From Symbiodinium natans (taxonomy: Eukaryota; Sar; Dinophyceae; Suessiales; Symbiodiniaceae): a stretch of DNA of 64,000 nt. A program made the translations under genes and the position numbers. The notes under the pieces were generated by a model that did no database searches, had not been told where the DNA came from, and saw only the letters and a program-made list of their open reading frames with translations. Every line of letters begins with the position of its first letter. Within the stretch, counting starts at the first letter, position 1. Below are positions 47,201 to 59,200 of the stretch, one piece after another. Where the stretch lies: the NCBI GenBank assembly GCA_905221605.1, contig CAJNDS010002090.1, positions 142,045-206,044 of the forward strand. The letters run 5' to 3'.

Positions 47201-50200
47201 ACCAACCTTACAACCCGAACAGTACTCCCCTTAGAACCGTCTTGAAAATATGTGATGAAAAGAGCCCCGTGGCGTTTACATGAAGCAGGGTGTACATTTC
47301 TTGCACACACCAATAACAGTAATACAAACCTTGTTTCATATGAACAAGCTTTAGTTAAAAAAAGGAACTATATAAACCGCTGGGCTGCGTTTTGTGTTCT
47401 AGGCAGGCGTGACCCTGGTGGGATACCCGAGCACCGCAGAGAGCTGTGCCCTAGGGGTCCATGAAGCTTTGTTAGGGTTTTCGTGTTTAGGCTTTAGGGC
47501 TTTAGGGTCAGAGTATACTTGGGCTTTGAAGTACTTCCCTTTTCGAGAATTTGGGGCAAGAGTGCTGTTTTATGTTCAACTAAACCCTAACCTCTAAGCC
47601 CTAAACCCTAATCCCTAAACCCGTTCCTTTTGCTGAAACCCAAATCATGTTGAATGCCAGGGTCGATATACCAATAACTACCACGATTAAAACCCTAGAC
47701 TTGAGATGTTCCCACTTATACGAACAGCCTTACTAGGGATTCTAGTAACCCAAATACAATCCTCATTAAGGACTGTTAGTACACGGGGGGACATCCCAAC
47801 CCTAAACCCTATGGTTTCGGACCTAATTATGGCCGACATGTGGTGGGGCACATGGAGGCGTAATGCCGCTCCTCCCCTCTCGTGCGTGCTGATGGGGTTG
47901 ACTTTCTGAGGCTCTAGGCGGTGGTTCTTCTCCTAAGCCCGAGACCCTGTGTAGAGTATAGGGCCCTAAGCCCTAATACCTAAACCCTGAACCCTGAACC
48001 CTGAACCCTGAACCCTAAACCCTAAACCCTAAACCCTAAACCCTGAACCCTAAACCCTAAACCCTAAATGCCTGTAGACTCCCCTTCAGCCCTAAGCTCA
48101 GGCCCCAAATCCACTTCGTCCCCACAAACCCAGACCAATGGAGTTGTGGCGGAAAGGTGCGTTCTAGCCGTGGGCTTGGGGGTTTGGTTTTGGGGTCATG
48201 GTTTGGGGTTTAGGGTTTAGGGTATAGGATTTAGGGCTGAGAATGGGATTCGGATTTACGATTTCATGACTGGAAGTGATCAGGCAGGTGGCTGATGATT
48301 CGAACCAAGCGCTTGGCACGATCGTACTTCAGCATGTCCTGAGCTCAGAAAACCAAAAAACCCAAACCCTACACCCTAAACCCCAACAGTCCTGGTTGAG
48401 AGCATGTGGCTATTTACAGGGAACTTGGTTTAGATACCTCCAAGACCTACCATACTATACGATGCTAAGGATACCCTTTTTGGGGTTGCTTACCTTTAGA
48501 AGGGAATCCAGAACCCAATGCCTCTCAGAGCTCCCTGGGCGCGCATGGGCTTTTTGGAGGGGGGCTTCCTTAGGGTGGGAACATGGGCAATTTATGGGGA
48601 GCCCTTATATACCCCTTATATTCCCCGCTAAAACCCAGGGGGCCATACTTCAGAACCCTTTAAAGAAGGTAGCTTTAAAGAAGGTAAAGGGACCACATTC
48701 AGGGACTACATAAGTGCTCTTAGAGCCTTGGGGCACTTTAAGACCTATAAGCCCTAAACGGTTTGGGGGGGGGGGGAGTTAAGGTGTTAAGCTTTGATGC
48801 TAGGGACTTGAATACCTAGGTGGTCAGGGTTTTCAGGGTTGAGAGATCTTAAGGGTTGAAGAGTTAGCAGTGATGGGCTTGCGGAGGGTGGGGGGGGGGG
48901 GGGGATTCGTTAGGGTGTTTAGGGCCTTTCGAGCTTCAGGCTTAAAGGTGTCGAGGCTTTGGGGACTCGTTGGCAAAGGCACCAAGAAGCCGAACCCCCC
49001 CCGAAACGGAACGTATGCCTCTTTGTCTAGGGACCTAATTCGTGATTCAAGAAATGGCTTTCCGGAAGCATCGGGCAGAACACCTAAACCCTCTAACCCA
49101 AAACCTTCTAACCCGAAACCCTAAACTCTCTAACCCTAAACCCTAAACCCTGAAACCCTAAACCCTAAACCCTCTACCCTCTAACCCTAAACCCCAAGTA
49201 CCCCCCAAATCCCCATGTTGGGCAGAGCACCGGCTGTCCCTTGAGGCCGCTGGTGGCCGCAAAACTGACCTCGAGGGGGGGGGGGGGGAGTTAGCTTTTC
49301 GTGTTTGTTGGTAAGGGTTTAGGGTTTAGGGAAAAAAGGGCTTAGGGCTTAGGGCCTAGGGTTTCGGGTTTAGGGTTTAGGGCTTAGGGTTTAGGGTTTA
49401 GAGTTTGGGTGGCAGGGGGCGAGGTTTGGGGTTGCGAAGGTTTCGGATCTCAACATGTATGGCTTCAAGTCTTGAGCGCGCTTGTCTATTCTTGTAATGG
49501 AGACAAGCCCTGCGGCACATTGCGTCTCCTCCCCTCGACCAAAGCCCCTATCGCCATGGGTGTGCTTAGTTAAGCAAAACTCTCCTTACATGGCCTTAAT
49601 TGCCCCCTAGGTTCCCCGTAGAGAGGGGCTAGTAGGGAACCCATGATACAGAAGCCCGACAGGGACCAACATGCAAGCCGGCCACGTACTTTGATTCGGC
49701 AAGAAGACCGTCCTCAAAATTGGCGATCCTTTGCAGGGAGCGGTTTAGGGTTTAGGGTTTAGGGTGCTGAATATATATGAGTTGGGCCTGGGGTTCCTTC
49801 AAGCCCAAACCCATAAGCCAGGTGTTGGGTTCAGTGGCTGGTGGTTTTGGGGCTTAGTGTCTTTGCTGGGTCTGGCTTTGGAGTTCGAGTTTAGGGTGCG
49901 GAGCTGCAACTGGTATTGTAGAAAGGAGTTAGTGTTGGGGGTTGGAAGGGTCAATGAACCCGGAAATCTTGTATGGCTCAAGATGGCCAAGAGCCGTCAG
50001 CTTTTGTTGAAAAAGTACGTACGTCTGGGGTTGGGTTTAACGGGTTGGAGTAGTCCCGTCCCTTCTCCCTTATCCTGTCCCCGTAGGGGTGGGTGTTCTT
50101 GTTTCTGGTTCGATCTGGGAAATCCATATAGGCGACTGTTGAGGGTTGGTTTCTTTTCCTGTTCCCTTTCGGTTGCCCCCGTAGGTTATGAGCCCAAGTT

Positions 50201-53200
50201 AGGTTCCCTGCGGTTGAGTGTTGTCTTAAGATCTTTGGGATCAAGAAGCAATGCCTTCTCCCAAGCGATGGCTCCAACCTTCCTCGGATGGTGGACAGAA
50301 TGGTGGAGCTGGAAATGGTGCAGCTGAGTCTCTGGGTGAAAGAGCGGTGCTGGAAGAGGTGATTCCCGGCGCTGAAGAACATCTGGAAGAAGCCTTGGTT
50401 GCGGAAAACCCCAATGTGGGTATGAATCCCAATGTGGATATGGTTAGCAATGCTGAAGCTGAAGGACGCGCTGTCTCTGTATCGCCAAAGCCTGGTGAAA
50501 AAAGGAACTGGGACGTGACTGGTGGTATAGATCGTGAAATGGAGGTGAGTGTTTTACGAGTGTTGCAAAAACATGGGTATCAGCCGTCGACTTCGACTTC
50601 GGGCCGAATGGTAGACCAAGGGTCTCAGACCGATCTGATTGGAGAAGTGCTGCAAGCGGCCAGGAGGCCTCTGAACAAGATTAAAGGGGATCCCTCTTCG
50701 AGTTCCCAAGGTGGTGGAAGCGGTTACGAACAGAAGGGTGCGGACAGCTTTGAAGCTGCACCAGCTGCTGAATACGCCATGGGGGAGGAGGAGATCTTAC
50801 AGATGGAGGCTGAAAGGTTGCGACAGTTGTCAGAAGAAGAGGATGAGATGCGTCAAGTCGCTGAAAGGGATGGTTTTCGGAAAGATGAGCATCTGATTAA
50901 AGCGTGCGATGGGACAACGTGGGAATGGCACCTCCATGAAGATGGGAGACAATATTACTACTGCCTGGATACGCAGGAGAGCAAGTGGACGTTGCCGGTT
51001 GTAGGTGAAAAGATGAAGAGTGACGAGGTGGTTGGGTCTCCTTCGGGCAATGAGCTGGAAATGGAGGCTGCACTGGGTTCTTCATCCTCTACTCCGACGC
51101 CTGAGTCTACGAGGGCATTCCAGGGTAGTGTAAATAGTGTAGGTGAAAAAGATTTTTCCTCTACTATCAGGGATAGCGGTCTTAGGGCTGGTGGTGACGC
51201 CCCGACCTCGGGTTCTCCTGATGAGGAGGGGATTCCTGGAAACCGAGCAGACATCGCTGGAGCTCAACATCTGGATCGGGAAGAAATGGAAGCGCTTTCT
51301 GAGGGTGTGGCAGCGGTGGAACCGGTGGGTCCAGAAGAAAAAATGCCCAATGTGGAGATCGGAACTGTGTCGGCTGCAGAAGAGCGAGTGGTGGATGTGG
51401 TACCTGTCGTTCAGGAAGGTGGTCCTGGAGATTCGGAAGACGGAGGGAAAAAGTTGTGTGTTGCGACTGAGGAGGTCTCTTCGTTTGGTGCCAAGAATCC
51501 TGCCGTTCAAGAGAAAAAAGAAGCTTCTGGAATAGCTGGAGACACGGAAGATCTGAAAGATGAGGCCTGGAGCGCCAATGATGCGCGGGTCAATGCGCCA
51601 GATAGTACCTGGAGTGCGAAGGAAGCACGGGTTGAGGTGCATATGGTGTCACGTTCCACGGGCGACTGCAACAATGGGGCGCAGGTCTCCGCAGCAGCTG
51701 ATGATGGAGGTTCACAGGTGGACGCACTGGTGCAACCTGAAGTTAGCTGCGAGGAACGAAATGGCAAGGGCTACACCGGAGCCGATGAGGCAGCTGTGGT
51801 CAATGATGGTGACAATTCCCCTTTGGAAACCATGGAACCAAAGGAGCCTGCGGTGGAAGAAAATGTACCTGCCGTGGATGAGCAATTCAATGGCCTTGCA
51901 GTGGAAGGAAATTTGCCTGCTGCAGAAGGCGTCACAAAAGACTCCAATGATGGGTCCACTCCCATGAAGGGAGAAGTATTGCCGTCTGGAAGCTCGCCGG
52001 AAGTCGACACCGAGCGAACTGCAGCAGATGAGGCAAAGCCTTTGGCAGAAAAAAAGGGAGGTCCTGAAATCCAGGAGCACAAAGGAATGAGCCTGTGGGA
52101 CTCGTGGAGCAGGATGAGCAGTGTGACCCAAAGGTGAAGACAAAGGATGCGCCAGGAGCCGATGATACAGAGATGGTTTCTGAAGAGCATGCAAAGAAAG
52201 TGCCCCGAGCAGGAGCCTTGGAATCACCTGGGAAACATTGCTATCAAGAGGGAGATGAGATCATGGGTCTAGTGCGCTGCATCAATGGGTATGGAGCCTT
52301 TTTGGACCATGGTGATGTGAATGTATTGGTTCCTGCAGAAGGGAACAACACATATCAGTTCAAATTTGGTGATACTGTCAATGGAACAGTGAAACGAGTG
52401 GAAGATGATGGTACCATAATCCTGGACACCTTTCTGGTTTTGGAAGAGGACGAGGAGGACTCTTCTTCGACGCTGCGTAAATGGAAACCCAGCGGCTGGA
52501 GTACGTGGTGGACAGATTCATGGTATGCTGGTCAATGGTACCAAGATTCCAACAGTCAATGGGACTGGAAACAGGAGGAAGAGCAATCCGATGAAGGGCT
52601 TGTGGTACAGGAGTTATCCTCAGAAGAACGAGAGGAAAGGCAACTTTATGGAGAAAAGATCTATAAAGCTCTTCTTGAGAATGGAAACGAAGATGAGGCC
52701 TATGTTGGAAAAATCACTGGGATGCTGTTGGGTCGCCCAATGGAAGAGCTACAGGAGTGTGTTGCAGATCATGCATTCCTCAATGCGGAAGCTCGGCGCG
52801 CGTATGGCATCTTGCAAAATGATGGTTGGAAGCCTGATGGTACAGAAAGCACAGGCTTGGGAAAGTTAACCACTTTTTCCCGAAAACAGTACCACAACGC
52901 GCTTTTCGAACTGGCATGCAGAAAAAGGAGATTTACTCGACCAGTTGTGGGTGAAGCGGTGGCAACGGTGCTGAATCAAGGGGAAGATGAGTTTTGGAAC
53001 GCGCTTTGGTTGGACACCAAGCTATTTTTGCAGGAGCTTGATGGTGCAGTGCAATCCATGAGCAAAAGGGAGAACAAGCCAATGGAAGCCTACATGGATC
53101 CTGACCAGTACAAAAAGGCTTACATGACTCCACAGACTGTGTCACCTGGATACAGCAAGCTGTGCAAGTTCTTCAATAAGGGAAGGTGTCGCAATGGTGA

Positions 53201-56200
53201 TGGGTGTCCCTATGAGCATCGTCGTTATGGTGAAGGTTGGCCAGAAGGAGGATCAACTGAGCCAAAGAACAGCCAAGAAGCTGGAGATGAGGATGGGAAC
53301 ATTGGTGACCCTCCCACAGAGGAAGGTACAGTGGATGAGGCACAGCAGGAGCGGGAGGATTTAGCCTTCCGGGCCAAGTACAACTTTGGTAAAGGTGCAT
53401 CAAAGGGTGGACCTACGTCGGGTGAGCCAAAAGGTCGGCTGTGTCTGTATTACAATCAAGGTGGTTGTAAATATGGGACTACATGCAGGTATCTTCACAA
53501 CGATGACATAGCATTGGAAGGGACTTGGGAGCCCGGCAAATCTTGGGACAATGCTTCCAGGAAGGCACTAAGGGACGCGGGGTTCCATCATTGCTGCTTC
53601 GACTACTACCTCAAAGGGAGATGTCGCGTGCGATTTGGCTGCAAGTACTCTCACGAAGAAATGTCTGAAGACCGGCTGGCCCAATTGAAGCATCTGGTGA
53701 ATGTGGCGAACCATGTGTCATTTCAAAGGGGAAGAGGATTGGAGATTCCCGACAGGAACGCCTTTCAACCACCGGTAAGTGGGGGAGCAGAATCTTCGTC
53801 CTCCTCGGCACCAAAAGCGCTGCAAATGACCAATGTGTCGCAAAAAGAAGGTGAAAAGGGTATTCTGGATGAAGCAGAAGCTGATGAACAAAAGAATTCG
53901 GGGGCTGAATCCACTGGTACTCGGCTTCAAAACCCAGAGGAGCCAATTGAAAATTGGATGGCTCGCAACGAACACCTTTGGGTGTATACCCCTCATGTAA
54001 GTGAGGTGATGATTACACTTGGTGTGACCAACGTGTCGGACTTGCAAGAGTTCATCTTTGTGGAAAATTTGGTTGACAAAGGGATCAACAAAGTGACCGC
54101 ATGCAAAATTCTGCAATTGGTGGGCGGTGTCCGATATCGTCCGGAGGGACCGGAAAAAGCAGTTCCTTCCGATGCATCTGTACGGGTACAACAATCTTCT
54201 GGGAGCAAGGGAACTGGAAGAGATGCGGTGCGAACCCTCACTCAGGTGCGTGAAGCTGAAGGCTCCGGTGCAAAAACCATGCCGAGAGGCTCCTATCGGG
54301 AGCTTTTTGATAAGGTCAGGTACCGTGATGCTTGGACGCTTGCGCAGAGGTCTCCGCTGTGCGTACAGAAGCTGCAGTTGGTGGGAGTTGGAATGCCGCC
54401 GGTGAACCCGCCAACAAAAAAGTATCGGTCAAGATCAAACCCTGTGAGAAGGGGAAGGCCCTTGCTGGATAAAAAACAGGTGCGACAGGTGCCACGCTCT
54501 CGTTCACAACGACGAGTGCAACCGGCGGAAGTGGTGGAAAAGCCAAAGCCACTGGAACTGAAGCCTCGTGGTGGGTTGTCGTATCGGTTCAGCAGAGCGT
54601 GGGCAGATGTGGTGGATGATGATGAACAGGCGGAGGCTTTGGTCTCTTATGCCGCTTCCTCAAGCGATTCAAGCGAGGAGGAGACCAATGCCGCGCAACG
54701 CAGGCCCCAATGACGGGCAGAAAAAATCGGTTCACCTTGGCGAAGGGCGCGACAAAGCGTCGCGGGGGGAGACCCGCCAAGAAGTGACTTACCTTCTCGT
54801 CGAACTGAACAGTCTCAAAAAAGAGCAAGGGATGGCTCAGTTATAGTTGGTTCGCTGGCGGTGGGCTCCACGGATGAGGTTTTACCTGGGCAAGGTGTTG
54901 CTGGACAGGTGAATGTATCTGAAAGCGCTCAAGTTCTTTCTGGGCAAGAAGTGGCTGGACAGGAGACGGCGCTGGAAGGAGCAGTGCAAATTTCTGGCGA
55001 GGAGACTGACCAAAAAGAAGGAGAAGGTGGGAGCAATGAACTCCGTGGTGATGGTGCGAAGATATTGGATGTTTGTCCGGTGAAGAAGGACCTTCAGCAA
55101 TTGCTGGTTAAAGGTCTTCTGACTCGGATTTATTGGAAGGTTGCTGTTGGCAAGTTGCCTGTGGGGCAAAGAGACTGCCAGAAGGGGTCCAATAAGATGG
55201 ATCGAAATTTGGTTATTAGCATGTCATCCGAGGGCGCAAGCGAACAGGATGAGAACCTGGCACTGGAGGACGATGCTGATCAGTCAATGGGTGATGGTGC
55301 GATGGTGGTTATGGTGTATGATCCAGGAACGCTGATTCAGTCGCCAACAACTGATTGGGTTATGCGTCGCGGTCTGACCGATCGTACCGTCTGGCCAGCA
55401 ATGGCGGCTATGGCACAGAGGATATGTGCTGAAATGGTTCAAGTGGATGAAATGAATGCCCAGCTAGGGACTGGAGCACTCCTTTTTCAAAGGAGAGATC
55501 AAGGATACTATTGTGATCTGCATCATTCGTTCCATGACAATCCGTGCTTGCCGGCGGTGGGAAATTATCCTCTTTCGGTGATGGGTGCATTGCTATCTCC
55601 TGGTCTGGAAGGGGAATTCAAAAATACTGATAAGTTTGGAACTGCTATGGAGGCAATTGCCTATGATTGGAGTCGCAGTCCAGGCATGGAAGTTCACATT
55701 GAACTTATGGCGAGGGTAGCCAAATTGGTTCATCCTTTCCTTACCCTAGGAGCTCAAGGGTCAGTGATGTTCTTGGAGTTTCTCTGGCAGCGCGGGAGGG
55801 CCCAGTTGATGGAGTTCCTTCAGGCGGCGACTTGCGCTGATCAATTGGAGGTTCTCTGGAGAAGGATGGACGACGATGCTGATGAAGAAGTGGATCCTTC
55901 GACAGCGGTGCTGGAAGTTCTTGGACCGGAGGATGCGGTACTTGATCAAGGGAACAATGAATCCCTTATCCCCATTGAAGATGCTGGAGGTGAGACAATT
56001 GGTGACACTGGAAGGGATGGCAAAGCGCCAGAAGTTTCTCCGGAAGAGGAGACATCCAGTGGGTCATCAAGACTGGCGGACACAAGGATTTTCTTGTGGT
56101 CAGTGTACTCCCGCGTGGCTTCTAATTTCTCTATGCAGGACCGCACTACTGGTAAGATCTTTGACAGCACAAAAGGGTATCCTGGTGAAGGACCAAACAA

Positions 56201-59200
56201 TGATGACAATCCTTCCTCTAAGAGGAACTTACCCTGGATCTCGGAAGACTACCTCGACGAAGTGGTGTCAAAAAAGATGGAAAGGTCTTCAGATATGGAT
56301 GGGTTGGATGGGTTTGTTCCGGGAAGTGAGGGACCGTTGGAAAAGGTAGAGGTGGAGAATGTTACTGCCTCTAAAATTCTTATGGCTCTTTGGAAGAAGG
56401 GATATAGAGCTGGGTATAGGAGGTTGTGTCGTTTGAACGCATCTGGATGCAAGGTTGGAGCAATGAAACGTCCAATCAAAAGGGTGCAGAAGATTGGCAC
56501 TAGAAAGGCCTTCACGAAGATGTTCAATGTTTTTGGATCGTCTCAGCATGGCTCAGGAGCTGGCGGAAAACCAATCATGAAGGTGGTAGGACCAAGGCCA
56601 GGTTTTCCAGCTGTACTCCAAGCATCAAATACTGATAGCACTTTGGGTGAAGGGAGCAGTTCCCAGGTACATGGCAATGTTCATGTAGAGCAGAATCGCC
56701 CTATGGACCGGTACGAGGCAGAGCGCTTGGAGAAGAGGAAGAAAGGCTTCTGCTATTGGTTCAGCAAGGGGAAAGATCGCTGCAAATTTGGTGAAGACTG
56801 CAAATTCATCCATTCAGAAGATGATGTGGTGCTACATTCGTATTGGTGCAAATACTATGTGGCAGGGAGAGACTGTTTCGCTGGAAAGGATTGTGCGTTC
56901 TCGCATGATGCAACTGGTGTGAGGTGCATCCAGTTTGCTCGGTCTGGGAAGTGTCGTTATGGTGACAGGTGTGTCTTCGAGCACGGTGTTCCGCTGGATG
57001 AACAGAGGCCAAGGTCTCCAAGGACGCCCCCAAGGGATGGTCCAAGGAGAAGTTCTGGTGCAAATGGTGGAGAAAAGGAGATCTCTCCTGAACAGTTCGA
57101 TGATGGTGAGGAGGATTTTATGGTTTATGACGATGATACCAAAATGACGGAACTGTTGATGGAGGCGATTTCATTTCTGTCCAAGGGCCAGCCAGATTTG
57201 GCTCGAGCAGAGGCGGACCCATTGTTCAAACTCCTGAAGTTCACTGGAGATACTGACCAAATGGATCAAGAATGGGTTTCGTGGACCAATGGTATGTTGT
57301 CCGTGCTGGAACTTCACGAAGTAGTGAAGTCGTATGATGTTTCGCTCGCGGAGGTGGAAGAATGGGTCAATGACCTGAGGATATGGTACGAGCGAGCCAA
57401 TTTGGGAGAAGAGAAAGATTCCAAAAGAGGCAAAAAAAGGTCCCTAGAAAGGGAGTCCAGCAAGGATATTCCTGCAGAAAAAGAAGTGGTTGAAACTTCG
57501 GAGACGGAGGTTGCTGTTGAGGAGGAGATGAAAAAGGTAAAAAAGAAGAGGAAAGCTGCAGCTATCGAAGATCCTTACACTCTCATGGTTCCAAAGCCGA
57601 AGAAGATGCCGGCGATCATTGAGAAGGGTGGATCATCATCCAATGTGGTGGTCTCTGCAGTGGAAAAAGCCTCGAAAATGCGCACAAAGTCAAATGTCGG
57701 TGGAAAGACAAAGAAGAAGGAGAAAAGTCAAAGTCCCAAAAAGGAAGAGGTGGTAATGGTGCAAGGTCCTGAGGAAAAGGATCGTCCATCTGATGCGGAT
57801 GCACCAGCGTCTACCACTGTGAATGCGGAGCTGGGTCAATCTTGCCAAGCGATTGAGGACGCAAAGAGAGAGGGATTGGTATCCTCAATTCAAAGGTGCG
57901 TGCAGGATCCTGTTCTTACAGTTTCGGACCTGGAGTATATTCTGCTGCAACTTCACCTCAAAATTGCCAACAATCGGAAAAAGAAGTGATTGGATGGTAT
58001 GGATGAAGGGATGGTTTTTCTCTTTCTGGAGACAGGTGCGCTGGAACAGCCAATGTGCTGACAATGTGGTGGTTACTATTAAGGGTATGGAAATCCCTGA
58101 TAGTAGAAGTCAGTAGTTTTTCGCGTAGCGAAGACCACGGTTTGTGGTGAAGAAGGCCGAAGAGTCTTCAATGATAAGAGGATCATGGTGGAAAAAGATT
58201 CTCTGTGGTTAGTGGGTTTAGCCAATGTGCTATAATTTCGTCCTGGATGACGTAAAACCATATTGTGCATTTCAAGCAGCTGGCTGCTGCCTTAAGGGCA
58301 GTTTTTGGCCAAAAGATCTGCACCTCCAATGTGTCCTATCCTAGGAAATCCTAGGACAGGGGGAGTGCGGAGCTGCAACTGGTATTGTAGAAAGGAGTTA
58401 GTGTTGGGGGTTGGAAGGGTCAATGAACCCGGAAATCTTGTATGGCTCAAGATGGCCAAGAGCCGTCAGCTTTTGTTGAAAAAGTACGTACGTCTGGGGT
58501 TGGGTTTAACGGGCTGGAGTAGTCCCGTCCCTTCTCCCTTATCCTGTCCCCGTAGGGGTGGGTGTTCTTGTTTCTGGTTCGATCTGGGAAATCCATATAG
58601 GCGACTGTTGAGGGTTGGTTTCTTTTCCTGTTCCCTTTCGGTTGCCCCCGTATAGGGTTTAGGGTTTAGAGTTTAGGGTTTAGGGTTTCAGGTTTCGGGT
58701 CAGGCTCAGAGCTTTAAGGCTTTGTAGCTTGTGAGGCCATCGGCTGGGAGCGGGTGGGGGAGTGGGGGAGGGTTTAGGCTTTTTGGGCTTAGGGTGCTGT
58801 AGTTCAGGTTTCAGGCCTCAGGGCTTAGGGTTGTATTTAGGGTTGCGTGGCTTCCCCAGCATCTAGGAGTCAACAACAGAAGGTACCCAATGTATGCACG
58901 GCTTCGCGCATACCATGTTTGGTTAAGCTCCTAATCCCTTCCCCCCAAAAAATATTCAAAGCCGCTGAGAAGGGAGCCTACACTACTTCCTAAACCCTAA
59001 ACCCTCAACCCTAAACTTCCTTAGACCCTAAACCCTAAACCCTAAAGCCTATAAACCCCAAACCAGGGGACGAAAACGTGGACCTTTAGGTCTGAAGGGA
59101 GGCGTGGCGCGCAATAAAGTTTATCTAGCAGCTGAAGCTAAAAGAGGGTTTAATATGAAGTGAAGGCCTTAGGAGCTTAAAAGGTCTGGACTTCAGGCGG

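Larger units (their letters stand above)
49897..58652 (+). mobile_element. LTR element 2: 8.8-kb element without recognisable pol
   Basis: Flanked by 287-bp direct repeats and a 5-bp target duplication TAGGG (49892-49896 and 58653-58657) that lies in TTTAGGG repeat. It has a half-tRNA-type primer site after the 5' LTR and a purine tract before the 3' LTR. Three large plus-strand frames encode WW, OB/S1-like, MLLE and CCCH modules. I see no protease, integrase or RT. It is inserted antisense in the TOP1 intron between exons 4 and 5. It may be mobilised by another copia-type element. Confidence 0.85.

Noticed and set aside
52050-52056. A AAA AAG heptamer as a frameshift site from ORF A to ORF B
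   Set aside because: The -1 register meets a TGA at 52065-52067, so a shift here would not reach ORF B.
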